From contig NZ_SSBI01000028.1 of assembly GCF_004795015.1 (NCBI RefSeq), forward strand, positions 38,754-102,753: a stretch of DNA of 64,000 nucleotides, given 5' to 3'. Of the stretch, positions 41,633-50,169 are shown one piece after another. The notes below the pieces were generated by a model. The model saw only the letters and a program-made list of their open reading frames with translations. It was not told the origin of the DNA and did no database searches. A program made the position numbers and the translations under genes. The first letter of the stretch is position 1. Each line of letters opens with the position of its first letter. This DNA comes from Streptomyces sp. A1277 (lineage in GTDB: Bacteria; Actinomycetota; Actinomycetes; Streptomycetales; Streptomycetaceae).

Positions 41633-42563
41633 AACTGCCGAGCAGCTCGCCGGGGACGATGCGCACCCCGCGCGCCCAGTCGGCCGCGCGCATCGGCTTC
41701 TTGCCCTGCGGCTGGACCCAGAGCAGCTCGACGGCGTGCGACCCGGTGCCGGCGAACACGTTGTTCTTGGCGGCGGCCAGCTCGCCGGGCGCCAGCTCGG
41801 CCCGGTCCACGGCCGGGACCGCCTGGACCAGCTTCAGGCGCTCGCCCCGGAACAGCGTCCAGGCGCCGGGGGCCGGGGTGCAGGCACGGATGACCCGGTC
41901 GACGCGCAGGGCGGGCGCGGACCACTGGACCTGGGCGTCCTCGACGGTGATCTTCGGCGCGAGGGTGACCCCGTCGGCGGGCTGCGGCACGGCGTGCAGG
42001 GTGCCGTCCTCGATGCCGTCCATGGTCGCGGCGAGCAGCCCCGCCCCGGCGAACGCCAGCCGGGTCAGCAGGTCGCCGCTGGTGTCGGTCGGTCGGACCT
42101 CCTCGGTGAGGACGCCGTAGACCGGTCCGGAGTCGAGCCCCTCCTCGATCAGGAAGGTGGAGGCCCCGGTCACCTCGTCGCCCGCCATCACCGCGTGCTG
42201 CACGGGGGCCGCGCCGCGCCAGGCGGGCAGCAGCGAGAAGTGGAGGTTGACCCAGCCCCTGGCCGGGACGTCGAGCGCCACCTGGGGCAGCAGCGCGCCG
42301 TAAGCCACGACCGGGCAGCAGTCCGGCGCGATCTCCCGCAGCCGCGCGAGGAAGTCCTCGTCCCGGGGCCTGGCCGGCTTGAGCACCTCGATCCCGGCCT
42401 CCTCGGCCCGCTGCGCGACGGGGCTGGCCACCAGCCGCCGGCCGCGCCCCGCGGGCGCGTCGGGCCTGGTCACGACGGCGGCCACCTCATGGCGACCGGA
42501 GGCGATCAGGGCGTCCAGGGCGGGAACGGCTACCTCGGGGGTGCCTGCGAAGACGAGCTTCAT
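41631..42563 (-). CDS. fmt: Methionyl-tRNA formyltransferase
   Basis: A 310-residue enzyme that formylates initiator Met-tRNA using 10-formyltetrahydrofolate. The start KLVFAGTPEVAVPALDALIA, the formyl-transfer signature NLHFSLLPAWRGAAPVQHAV and the GVTLAPKITVEDAQVQW segment are typical, and the C-terminal OB-like tRNA-binding domain (about 205-305) is present. The start ATG is at 42563. It leads the fmt-rsmB-rpe group. The stop codon sits inside the terminal repeat of a MITE-like element, which may have replaced the original end of the gene or its terminator. Confidence 0.96.
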   Translation of the reverse strand: MKLVFAGTPEVAVPALDALIASGRHEVAAVVTRPDAPAGRGRRLVASPVAQRAEEAGIEVLKPARPRDEDFLARLREIAPDCCPVVAYGALLPQVALDVPARGWVNLHFSLLPAWRGAAPVQHAVMAGDEVTGASTFLIEEGLDSGPVYGVLTEEVRPTDTSGDLLTRLAFAGAGLLAATMDGIEDGTLHAVPQPADGVTLAPKITVEDAQVQWSAPALRVDRVIRACTPAPGAWTLFRGERLKLVQAVPAVDRAELAPGELAAAKNNVFAGTGSHAVELLWVQPQGKKPMRAADWARGVRIVPGELLGS

Positions 42564-42793
42564 GGGTGGCTGACTGCCTCTCAGGCCGAAACGTTACGGT
42601 GACGAGCAACGCACAAGTCTATGGGTCGCGGAGCCGGGGGGCGTACGCGTAGTCGCGCGCCCCTTGCACGTGCTCACACGCCCCCCGAGCGTGACCAGAT
42701 CCCCGGGTGCGGCGTTGGTCAAGAGAGATTGACCGAAGCGAGCCGCCCTGGTGCGGCCCGATCCCTTTCAACGCCGGTTCGAGAGGCTTCTTC

Positions 42794-43318
42794 ATGGCCG
42801 ACCACGCAACCCACGACGCCCAAGCGCGGGCCAGCCTGCATCTTCTGGTGCGGGACATCGAGCGGGTCCGGCGGCAGGTGGACGCACTGCGCACGCTCAC
42901 CGCCCAACTGGGCAACGTCTACCGTCCGCGCCGCTCCGGCCCGTCCGCGGGCTTCGTCGTCTACGGCAGGGCCCCGGCCCCCACGGTCAGACTGGCCCAG
43001 GAACTGCGGGACAGCGTCGAGACCCTGGTCACGGCGGCCGTGGACTTCGACCGTTCGCTGGGCTTCTCCTGGGACGCGGTGGGCTCCGCGCTCGGGGTCA
43101 CCAAACAGGCCGTCCACCGCCGCTACGGGGCGCGCCGCGCCACACCGCAGCCGGCGGCATCGGGCGAGGCCGCCACCGAGGTCGTGGCGCAGCGCCCGTC
43201 GCCGGTGCCTCCTGGCGCCGCCGTCCCGGCCGCACGCTCACCGCAGCCCTCGGCGGAACGGCCCGCGCTGCGCGAGGACGTACGCCCGGGCGCCTTCCCG
43301 GGCCCCCGCAACGGCTGA
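42794..43318 (+). CDS. Putative DNA-binding protein with HTH-like segment, function unknown
   Basis: A 174-residue protein transcribed divergently from fmt. The first 60 residues look like an amphipathic coiled region (LLVRDIERVRRQVDALRTLT). A predicted helix-turn-helix lies at about 97-117 (SWDAVGSALGVTKQAVHRRY). The C-terminal 60 residues are Pro/Ala-rich and probably disordered. The pattern suggests a small regulator or nucleoid-associated factor, but I know no named family. I chose the ATG at 42794. The adjacent 42564-42793 gap holds no recognisable operator. Confidence 0.75.
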   Translation: MADHATHDAQARASLHLLVRDIERVRRQVDALRTLTAQLGNVYRPRRSGPSAGFVVYGRAPAPTVRLAQELRDSVETLVTAAVDFDRSLGFSWDAVGSALGVTKQAVHRRYGARRATPQPAASGEAATEVVAQRPSPVPPGAAVPAARSPQPSAERPALREDVRPGAFPGPRNG

Positions 43319-43372
43319 CCCGCCGACCGGGGCCGCCCTCCGGGGCGGCCCCACATCAAGCAGTGCGCACCT

Positions 43373-43472
43373 CAAACCCGTCCGGCGCTTGAGGACAGGG
43401 CGCCCGGCGGAGCGCACCCGCACCCCGCAGAGACGGACCGGCCGCAACCAAGCCCGTCCGGCGCTTGAGGAC
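43373..43472. repeat. Two direct copies of a Streptomyces-type dispersed repeat
   Basis: CCCGTCCGGCGCTTGAGGAC occurs at 43377-43396 and again at 43453-43472, 76 bases apart. The following bases (GGCGCCC..CGG..GCACCCGC) are also similar, so the whole unit is repeated about twice. The gene-free stretch between priA and the gene at 42794 holds nothing else. This motif is, from memory, common in Streptomyces intergenic regions. Confidence 0.65.
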
Positions 43473-43510
43473 AAGGCGCCCACCGGGACGCACCCGCGCC
43501 CCGCGCCCCC

Positions 43511-45649
43511 TCACCCGATATCCGCCGGGTCCACCCGAATCCGCACGGCCCCCTCGCGGGGCCCCCGCGCCGCCCGCGCGGCCTTCAGCGCGGCCGCCAG
43601 CGCCGCCCCGCTTCCCGGCGGCACCCGGATCAGCGCCCGCTCCCAGGTCTCCCCCGGGGGCGCCTCGAACGGCCTGCGGGGCCGCCCCGGCTCGGCGGCC
43701 GGCACCGGGACCGGGCCCAGCACCTGGGCGTCCGGCGGCAGCCGCGCCCCGGCCAGGAACGCGGCCAGCGCCTCCGGCTCCCCCGTCACCGACGCCATCC
43801 GGGACACCGGCGGAAAGCCCAGCTCGGCCCGCTCCGCCAGCTCCCGCCGGGCGTGCCCGACCGGGTCCCAGCGCACCAGGGCCTGCACCGGCCGCAGCGT
43901 CGGCTCGGCGACGATCACCACCGTGCCGCCCTCGGGCCGGCCCCGTACCAGCGCGGCGGCCGCCGTCCAGCGGCGCAGCGCCTCCTCGCCGGCCCGCAGG
44001 TCGGGGCGGCCGACCATCGCCCAGCCGTCCAGCAGCAGCGCCGCCGCGTACCCGCCCTCGGCGACCGGCTCGGCCCCTGGCGTGCTGACCACCAGTGCGG
44101 GCTGGTCCGGCACCGAGTCCAGCACGTGGTCGCGGCCGGACGTCCGCACCGGCACGGCGGGAAACGCGCGGCCCAGCTCCTCCGCCGTGCGGCGGGCTCC
44201 GATGATCTGCGCGCGCAGTCGGCGGGAGCCGCAGGCCACGCAGTGCCAGGAGGTCTCGGCCCGGCCGCACCAGGCGCAGTTCAGGTCCTGCTGGTCTGGC
44301 GCCTCCAGCGGCCCGGCGCAGTGCCGGCACCGGGCGGGTTCCCGGCAGCGCTCGCAGGCGAGCCGGGGGGCGTATCCGCGCCGGGGCACCTGCACCAGCA
44401 CCGGTCCGGTGCGCAGCCCGTCCCGGACGGTCTGCCAGGCGAGGCTGGGCAGCCGGGCGGCCCGGGCCGCCCCGTCCCGCGCGAGCTCGCCATCGCCCAC
44501 GGTACGGATCACGGGCGCCGCCGTCCGCAGCCGGTCCCGGTCGGCGCGCAGCGGCAGGGCCCAGCCGCTCTCGACCAGCTGCGCGGCCTCCACGGTGCAG
44601 CTGGTGGCGCCGAGCAGGAAGGCGCACCGGCCGTGCGTGGCGCGCAGCTCCAGGACCTCCCGGACGTGCGGGAAGGGGGCGCGGTCGTCGCTGTGGCTGG
44701 AGTCCCCGTCGTCCCAGACGACGACGAGGCCGAGGTCGGCGACGGGGGCGAACATCGCGGCCCGGGTCCCCACCACCGCCCGGACGGAGCCGCGCCGCAC
44801 GGCGAGCCATTCCCGGTAGCGCTTCTCGGGTCCCGAGCCGGCCGTGAGCAGCGCGTGCCGGCCCTTGCCGAGCAGGGCGGTGAGCGCGGCGTCGACCCGT
44901 CCTGCGGTCCGCCCGTCGGGGACGACGACCAGGGCGCCGCGCCCGGAGGCGAGGGTCGCGGCGACGGCCGCGGCGATCTCAGCCGGCCAGTACGGTCCCG
45001 GCAGCGCGGTCCACACGGCCCGGGGGGCGCCGCCGGTGGCCAGCGCGGAGAGGAACGCGGGCCCCTGCTCGTACCGCTCCCAGGTGCCGGGGGCGGGTGG
45101 CGCGCACGGAGGCAGCGGGTCGGGCGACGGCTTGGACTCGGCCTGGGCGTTCCTCGGCGGGACGGCGAGCTGCAGGACGTCGGCGAGGCTGCCCGCGTAC
45201 CGGTCGGCGACGGCCCGGGCGAGGGCGAGCAGCTCCGGGCCGAGGACCGGTTCCGGGGAGACGACGGAGGCGAGCGCGGCCAGGGCGCCGTTGTAGTCGG
45301 ACTCGGCCAGCCGCTCGATCAGGAAGCCGTCGATCAGCCCGCCGCCCTCGCGCCGGCCGCCGCGCACGTTGCGCCCTCCGGCCCCGAACCGGACCCGGAC
45401 CCGGACGCCGGGCTGTGCGTCGGCGTCCAGTTCCTCGGGGACGGCGTAGTCGAAGTACTGGTCGAGGTGGAGCGCGCCCTTGTTGACGAGGACGCGGGCG
45501 ACGGGCAGCTCCTCGGCGAGCGCGGCACCGCGCCATGTGCGCGGCTTGGCGCGCGGCACCTTCGCCCGGCGCACGGTCTCCCGGATCAGCGCAAGCTGCT
45601 CCGGCGCCCCGGCTCCGGGCTCGTCGGATCGCTCGTTCTCGCTGCTCAC
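43511..45649 (-). CDS. priA: Primosomal protein N' (PriA), actinobacterial form without helicase ATP site
   Basis: A 712-residue protein. The N-terminal 3' DNA-end binding domain (about 55-150) has LHLDQYFDYAVPEELDADAQ. The helicase domain follows, but the Walker A position reads LPGPYWPAEIAAAVA instead of GxxGxGKT and the DEAH position reads WDDGDSS, so ATP hydrolysis is unlikely. Four CxxC pairs (CERCREPARCRHC, CAWCGRAE, CVACGSRR; about 420-470) bind zinc. A C-terminal domain completes it. Actinobacterial PriA proteins are known to lack these motifs, so this is family-typical and not decay. It should assist replication restart as a structural factor. Confidence 0.88.
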   Translation of the reverse strand: MSSENERSDEPGAGAPEQLALIRETVRRAKVPRAKPRTWRGAALAEELPVARVLVNKGALHLDQYFDYAVPEELDADAQPGVRVRVRFGAGGRNVRGGRREGGGLIDGFLIERLAESDYNGALAALASVVSPEPVLGPELLALARAVADRYAGSLADVLQLAVPPRNAQAESKPSPDPLPPCAPPAPGTWERYEQGPAFLSALATGGAPRAVWTALPGPYWPAEIAAAVAATLASGRGALVVVPDGRTAGRVDAALTALLGKGRHALLTAGSGPEKRYREWLAVRRGSVRAVVGTRAAMFAPVADLGLVVVWDDGDSSHSDDRAPFPHVREVLELRATHGRCAFLLGATSCTVEAAQLVESGWALPLRADRDRLRTAAPVIRTVGDGELARDGAARAARLPSLAWQTVRDGLRTGPVLVQVPRRGYAPRLACERCREPARCRHCAGPLEAPDQQDLNCAWCGRAETSWHCVACGSRRLRAQIIGARRTAEELGRAFPAVPVRTSGRDHVLDSVPDQPALVVSTPGAEPVAEGGYAAALLLDGWAMVGRPDLRAGEEALRRWTAAAALVRGRPEGGTVVIVAEPTLRPVQALVRWDPVGHARRELAERAELGFPPVSRMASVTGEPEALAAFLAGARLPPDAQVLGPVPVPAAEPGRPRRPFEAPPGETWERALIRVPPGSGAALAAALKAARAARGPREGAVRIRVDPADIG

Positions 45650-45721
45650 AGCTCCATCCCTACCAGACGCCTCTGACAGCGACGTCCGCCCTTCGCTCGT
45701 ACCCTCCCGGGACCGCGACAG

Positions 45722-45760
45722 GCCGGAGCCCGGACACCGTGACGGCGTCCGGGCTCCGGC
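45722..45760. terminator. Hairpin terminator after metK
   Basis: GCCGGAGCCCGGAC (45722-45735) is fully complementary to 45747-45760, with an 11-base loop. It lies 21 bases after the metK stop in the direction of metK transcription and upstream of priA. Confidence 0.75.
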
Positions 45761-45781
45761 GGAAGTCGGCCTCGGGCGCCC

Positions 45782-46990
45782 TTACAGGCCCGCGGCGGCG
45801 CGCAGCGCCTCGACCCGGTCGGTGCGCTCCCACGTGAAGTCGGGCAGCTCGCGGCCGAAGTGCCCGTACGCGGCGGTCTGGGCGTAGATCGGGCGGAGCA
45901 GGTCGAGGTCGCGGATGATCGCGGCCGGGCGGAGGTCGAAGACCTCGCCGATGGCGTGCTCGATCTTCTCGGTCTCGATCGCGGCGGTGCCGAAGGTCTC
46001 CACGAACAGGCCGACCGGCTCGGCCTTGCCGATCGCGTAGGCGACCTGGACCTCGCAGCGGGCGGCGAGCCCGGCGGCGACGACGTTCTTGGCGACCCAG
46101 CGCATCGCGTAGGCGGCCGAGCGGTCCACCTTCGACGGGTCCTTGCCGGAGAAGGCGCCGCCGCCGTGGCGGGCCATGCCCCCGTAGGTGTCGATGATGA
46201 TCTTGCGGCCGGTGAGGCCGGCGTCGCCCATTGGGCCGCCGATCTCGAAGCGCCCGGTCGGGTTGACGAGGAGGCGGTAGCCCTCGGTGTCCAGCTTGAT
46301 GCCGTCCTCGATGAGCTGCGACAGGACGTGCTCCACGACGAACTCGCGGATGTCGGGCGCGAGCAGCGAGTCGAGGTCGATGTCGCTGGCGTGCTGCGAG
46401 GAGACGACGACCGTGTCGAGGCGGACGGCCTTGTCGCCGTCGTACTCGATGGTGACCTGGGTCTTGCCGTCGGGGCGCAGGTACGGGATGGTCCCGTTCT
46501 TGCGGACCTCGGACAGGCGGCGCGAGAGCCGGTGCGCGAGGTGGACCGGCAGCGGCATCAGCTCGGGGGTCTCGTCGCAGGCGTAGCCGAACATCAGGCC
46601 CTGGTCGCCGGCGCCCTGCTTGTCGAGCTCGTCCTCGTCCCCCTCGACCCGCTTCTCGTACGCGGTGTCGACGCCCTGCGCGATGTCCGGGGACTGGGCG
46701 CCGATGGACACCGAGACGCCGCAGGAGGCGCCGTCGAAGCCCTTCTTCGAGGAGTCGTAGCCGATCTCCAGGACCTTGTTGCGGACCAGCGTCGGAATGT
46801 CGGCGTAGGCCTTGGTCGTGACCTCACCCGCAACATGCACCAGACCGGTCGTGATCAGGGTCTCGACGGCGACGCGGGAGGACGGGTCCTGGCGCAGGAG
46901 CGCGTCGAGAATGGTGTCGCTGATCTGGTCAGCGATCTTGTCGGGGTGACCCTCGGTGACGGACTCCGAGGTGAAGAGACGGCGGGACAC
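45782..46990 (-). CDS. metK: S-adenosylmethionine synthetase
   Basis: A 402-residue enzyme that makes SAM from methionine and ATP. The start SRRLFTSESVTEGHPDKIAD with the ATP/Mg site, the GAGDQGLMFGYACDETPELM loop, GGGAFSGKDPSKVDRSAAYA and GRFEIGGPMGDAGLTGRKII are all diagnostic. The start is a GTG at 46990 with AGGGAG about six bases before it. It is a single-gene unit between coaBC and priA, with a terminator after it. The 240-base gap upstream (46991-47230) shows no SAM-riboswitch blocks. Confidence 0.97.
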   Translation of the reverse strand: MSRRLFTSESVTEGHPDKIADQISDTILDALLRQDPSSRVAVETLITTGLVHVAGEVTTKAYADIPTLVRNKVLEIGYDSSKKGFDGASCGVSVSIGAQSPDIAQGVDTAYEKRVEGDEDELDKQGAGDQGLMFGYACDETPELMPLPVHLAHRLSRRLSEVRKNGTIPYLRPDGKTQVTIEYDGDKAVRLDTVVVSSQHASDIDLDSLLAPDIREFVVEHVLSQLIEDGIKLDTEGYRLLVNPTGRFEIGGPMGDAGLTGRKIIIDTYGGMARHGGGAFSGKDPSKVDRSAAYAMRWVAKNVVAAGLAARCEVQVAYAIGKAEPVGLFVETFGTAAIETEKIEHAIGEVFDLRPAAIIRDLDLLRPIYAQTAAYGHFGRELPDFTWERTDRVEALRAAAGL

Positions 46991-47230
46991 ATCGCTCCCT
47001 GGGGTTGCAGCGGCTGCTGGCTGATCATGGACGGACGGGCCCGGGAGCTGCGCCCGGTACGGTCCAGGGGCAGTTTATCGGTCGGCTCCGGTCTCCGGAC
47101 AACGTGTCTCGCCCTTTGGGAGATATGTGACCTGCCCCACCGGTACCCCGAGGCCCTGGAAGGACCGTTGCCGGCCGGATCCGGCGCGGCGTGCCAAGGG
47201 TTGTGGCCGGTCCGGCGTGTCACGGGGAAT

Positions 47231-48433
47231 TCATCCGAGCCGCGCCGACACGAGGTCCCACACCGTGTCGGCGAGCGCTTCCTTGGGTCCGTGGGGCACC
47301 GGCGTCTCGGTGCCGTCGGCGGCGAGCACCACCGCTTCGTTCTCCTCGGAGCCGAAGGTCTTGCGCTCCCCCACCTCGTTGACCACCAGCAGGTCGCAGC
47401 CCTTGCGGCGCAGCTTCGCGCGGCCGTTGGCCAGGACGTCGTCGGTCTCGGCGGCGAATCCGACGACGATCTGCCCGGGCGTGGCGCGCTCGGCCGCCAC
47501 CTCGGCGAGGATGTCGGGGTTGCGGACGAGCACGAGGGGAGGGGGCTCCTGGCCGTCCTTCTTCTTGATCTTCCCGGTCACGTACTCGGCGGGTCGGAAG
47601 TCGGCGACCGCTGCGGCCATCACCACGACGTCGGCGTCCTCCGCGGCCTTGAGCACGGCCTCGCGCAGCTGCACCGCGGTGCCGGTGTGGACGACGTCGG
47701 CGCCGGACGGGTCCGGCAGCCCGGTGTTGGCCTCGACGAGCGTGACCCGGGCGCCGCGCGCGACGGCGGTGCGGGCCAGTGCGTAGCCCTGCTTGCCGGA
47801 GGAGCGGTTGCCGAGGTAGCGGACGGGGTCGAGCGGTTCCCTGGTCCCGCCCGCGCTGATCACCACGTGCCGGTCCGCCAGGTCGGGGGCGGCGGCGCCG
47901 CGGGCCAGCACCCGGCGGCAGACCTCGAAGATCTCGCCCGGGTCGGGCAGCCGGCCCTTGCCGGTGTCGACGCCGGTGAGGCGGCCGACGGCGGGCTCGA
48001 TGACGACGGCGCCCCGGCGGCGCAGGGTGGCCACGTTCTCCTGGGTGGCGGGGTGCTCCCACATCTCGGTGTGCATGGCGGGTGCGAAGACGACCGGACA
48101 GCGGGCGGTGAGCAGGGTGTTGGTGAGCAGGTCGTCGGCGAGCCCGTGGGCGGCCTTGGCCAGCATGTCGGCGGTGGCCGGGGCGACGACGACGAGGTCG
48201 GCGTGCTGCCCGATCCGTACGTGCGGCACCTCGTGGACGTCGTTCCAGACCTCGGTCGAGACCGGGTGGCCGGAGAGCGCCGACCAGGTGGCGGCGCCGA
48301 CGAAGTGCAGGGCGGACCCGGTCGGGACGACCCGGACGTCGTGGCCGGACTCGGTCAGCCGGCGCAGCAGCTCGCACGCCTTGTACGCGGCGATGCCGCC
48401 GCTGACCCCCAGAACGACCTTCGGCTTGTCCAC
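47231..48433 (-). CDS. coaBC: Bifunctional phosphopantothenoylcysteine decarboxylase/synthetase
   Basis: A 400-residue enzyme for two steps of coenzyme A synthesis. The N-terminal FMN-dependent decarboxylase CoaC (about 1-185) has VVLGVSGGIAAYKACELLRR, APATADMLAKAAHGLADDLL and the CPVVFAPAMHTEMWEHPATQ segment. The C-terminal synthetase CoaB (about 190-400) has VISAGGTREPLDPVRYLGNR with the nucleotide site, and MAAAVADFRPAEY. I chose the GTG at 48433 (GGAGA five bases before it); an upstream ATG would add about 14 unconserved residues. It follows the rpoZ terminator, so it needs its own promoter. Confidence 0.95.
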   Translation of the reverse strand: MDKPKVVLGVSGGIAAYKACELLRRLTESGHDVRVVPTGSALHFVGAATWSALSGHPVSTEVWNDVHEVPHVRIGQHADLVVVAPATADMLAKAAHGLADDLLTNTLLTARCPVVFAPAMHTEMWEHPATQENVATLRRRGAVVIEPAVGRLTGVDTGKGRLPDPGEIFEVCRRVLARGAAAPDLADRHVVISAGGTREPLDPVRYLGNRSSGKQGYALARTAVARGARVTLVEANTGLPDPSGADVVHTGTAVQLREAVLKAAEDADVVVMAAAVADFRPAEYVTGKIKKKDGQEPPPLVLVRNPDILAEVAAERATPGQIVVGFAAETDDVLANGRAKLRRKGCDLLVVNEVGERKTFGSEENEAVVLAADGTETPVPHGPKEALADTVWDLVSARLG

Positions 48434-48521
48434 TGCGTCTCCCCGCACTCGGCTGCGTACCGGCATACGTACTCCCCCATGCTGCCTCACCGGCGCGGGC
48501 GCCGGTCCGTCGCCCCGGGCA

Positions 48522-48560
48522 CACCTCAGGCCCGGCGGGATGCCCGCCGGGCCTGAGGTG
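48522..48560. terminator. 18-bp perfect hairpin after rpoZ
   Basis: CACCTCAGGCCCGGCGGG (48522-48539) is fully complementary to 48543-48560, with a 3-base loop. It separates rpoZ from coaBC. Confidence 0.8.
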
Positions 48561-48577
48561 AGGTTGCGTTTCGCTGC

Positions 48578-48850
48578 TTACTGCGCGGGGCCCTCGATGG
48601 CCTCGGACGTGAGCAGGCCCGCGTTGATCTCGCGGAGCGCGATCGAGAGCGGCTTCTCGTGCACGTGGGTGTCGACGAGCGGGCCGACGTACTCGAGGAG
48701 GCCCTCACCGAGCTGCGAGTAGTACGCGTTGATCTGGCGCGCGCGCTTGGCGGCGTAGATCACGAGGCTGTACTTCGAGTCGGTTGCTTCGAGGAGCTCA
48801 TCAATCGGCGGGTTGATGATGCCCTCGGGCGTGGTGATGGAAGAGGACAC
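48578..48850 (-). CDS. rpoZ: RNA polymerase omega subunit
   Basis: A 90-residue subunit of RNA polymerase, the usual Streptomyces length. It opens SSSITTPEGIINPPIDELLE, continues with SKYSLVIYAAKRARQINAYY (the AAKRARQI helix is the omega signature that clamps beta') and ends EINAGLLTSEAIEGPAQ. I chose the GTG at 48850 because the upstream frame lacks conserved residues and GGAAGG precedes it. It helps assemble the enzyme and, in Streptomyces, affects differentiation. It lies 94 bases after gmk in the order gmk-rpoZ-coaBC. Confidence 0.96.
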   Translation of the reverse strand: MSSSITTPEGIINPPIDELLEATDSKYSLVIYAAKRARQINAYYSQLGEGLLEYVGPLVDTHVHEKPLSIALREINAGLLTSEAIEGPAQ

Positions 48851-48944
48851 GCTCTGCCTTCCGAAGGGGATGAAGATCAAAGAAATCTTTGACAGTCAGG
48901 GGCTTTGTGGCCGGTGCCCCCGCGTCGGTGGTTCGGTCGGTGGG

Positions 48945-49562
48945 TCACTCGCCGCCGGCGCGGTGGCCGGAAGCCTCCAGCATCAAGGCTAGCAGCTCAC
49001 GGGCCACATCCTCGACGGAGGTGTTGACCAGCGTCGTATCGAACTCGGATTCGGCGGCCAGCTCGACCTTGGCCGCACCGAGCCGGCGTTCGATGACCTC
49101 GGGTGCCTCGGTCCCCCGGCCGGTGAGCCGGCGCACCAGCTCCTCCCAGCTCGGCGGCGCGAGGAAGACCAGCTGGGCGTCGGCCATGGACTGGCGGACC
49201 AGCCGGGCACCCTGGAGGTCGATCTCCAGGAGCACCGGCTCACCCGCCTCCAGCCGCTCCTGCACGGCGCGGCGCGGGGTGCCGTAGCGGTTGCCGGCGA
49301 ACTCGGCCCACTCCAGCAGCTCGCCGTTGGCGATGAGCTTGTCGAACTCCTCGTCGTCCACGAAGAAGTAGTGGACGCCGTTGCGTTCGCCGGGGCGGGG
49401 CTTGCGGGTCGTCGCCGACACCGAGAGCCACACCTCGGGGTGGACCTTGCGCATATGCGCGACGACCGTGCTCTTGCCGACCCCGGAGGGGCCGGAGAGC
49501 ACGGTCAGCCGCGGACGTACGTCCGGGGGTACGGGGGACGTCCCCCGGGATGTTGCAGCCAT
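48945..49562 (-). CDS. gmk: Guanylate kinase
   Basis: A 205-residue enzyme phosphorylating GMP to GDP. The P-loop LSGPSGVGKSTVV is at about residues 22-34, and the GMP-binding stretch SVSATTRKPRPGERNGVHYF follows with its conserved Arg and Tyr. EWAEFAGNRYGTP and the lid RLTGRGTEAPEVIERRL are also present. The N-terminal 17 residues (MAATSRGTSPVPPDVRP) are probably disordered. The start is the ATG at 49562. The terminator of ihf lies between the two genes, so gmk is expected to have its own promoter or depend on read-through. Confidence 0.96.
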   Translation of the reverse strand: MAATSRGTSPVPPDVRPRLTVLSGPSGVGKSTVVAHMRKVHPEVWLSVSATTRKPRPGERNGVHYFFVDDEEFDKLIANGELLEWAEFAGNRYGTPRRAVQERLEAGEPVLLEIDLQGARLVRQSMADAQLVFLAPPSWEELVRRLTGRGTEAPEVIERRLGAAKVELAAESEFDTTLVNTSVEDVARELLALMLEASGHRAGGE

Positions 49563-49577
49563 GGAGCGATTATCCAG

Positions 49578-49599
49578 GTTCTCAGGGGTGCCTGAGAAC
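49578..49599 (-). terminator. Small hairpin after ihf
   Basis: GTTCTCAGG (49578-49586) pairs with CCTGAGAAC (49591-49599) around a GGTG loop, one base after the ihf stop. It is short and without a long U-run, so termination may be partial. Confidence 0.55.
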
Positions 49600-49600
49600 G

Positions 49601-49924
49601 TCAGGCGGCGCTGCCGCCGAACTCGCGCTCCAGGGATGCGATCTGGTTGGAGCCAAGACCCCTGACCCGGCGGCTCTCGGAGATGCCGAGCCGCTCCATG
49701 ATCTGCTTGGCACGGACCTTGCCCACACCGGGCAGGGACTCCAGCAGGGCGGAGACCTTCATCTTGCCGATGACGTCGTTCTCCTGGCCCGACTTGATGA
49801 CCTCGTGGAGGGAGGCGCCGGAGTGCTTGAGTCGATTCTTGACCTCGGCCCGCTCCCGGCGAGCCGCGGCGGCCTTTTCGAGCGCGGCTGCGCGCTGTTC
49901 AGGGGTAAGGGGCGGAAGAGCCAC
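49601..49924 (-). CDS. ihf: Actinobacterial integration host factor (sIHF)
   Basis: A 107-residue basic nucleoid protein. After the coiled start LPPLTPEQRAAALEKAAAAR come the helix-two-turns-helix segment (SALLESLPGVGKVRAKQIME) and the second DNA-binding helix RLGISESRRVRGLGSNQIAS. This matches Streptomyces sIHF, which binds and bends DNA and affects sporulation and antibiotic production. I chose the GTG at 49924 (GAGGTGA seven bases before it); the upstream frame of 28 codons is not part of it. The 245-base gap upstream holds the terminator of the pyr operon. Confidence 0.96.
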   Translation of the reverse strand: MALPPLTPEQRAAALEKAAAARRERAEVKNRLKHSGASLHEVIKSGQENDVIGKMKVSALLESLPGVGKVRAKQIMERLGISESRRVRGLGSNQIASLEREFGGSAA

Positions 49925-50077
49925 GCCTACGTCACCTCGGATGTCGATCTGTCGGATACGGACCGGTGAGGCGGCGGGATCGCCCCTCACCTGGTGAGCC
50001 GCGAACAACCTGTGCTCGTCGGCTCTCGACGGAGACTAGCGGCCAAGGCCGCCGGAGTCAGCGAGAACAGACGAAAA

Positions 50078-50105
50078 GTCCTGGTCAGCCTCGGCCGACC
50101 AGGAC
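50078..50105 (-). terminator. Intrinsic terminator of the pyr operon
   Basis: Read on the minus strand, GTCCTGGTC (50105-50097) pairs with GACCAGGAC (50086-50078) and is followed by TTTTCGTC. This is the only stem with a U-run near the end of pyrF. Confidence 0.75.
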
Positions 50106-50169
50106 ATTCCCGGCATAACACCTGAGTTTTTTGGTCAGGATTCCGTCAACACGCAGTTACGTGGCAGGG

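Noticed and set aside
46991..47230. Possible SAM riboswitch before metK
   Set aside because: None of the conserved blocks of SAM-I, SAM-IV or SAH elements can be found on the minus strand.
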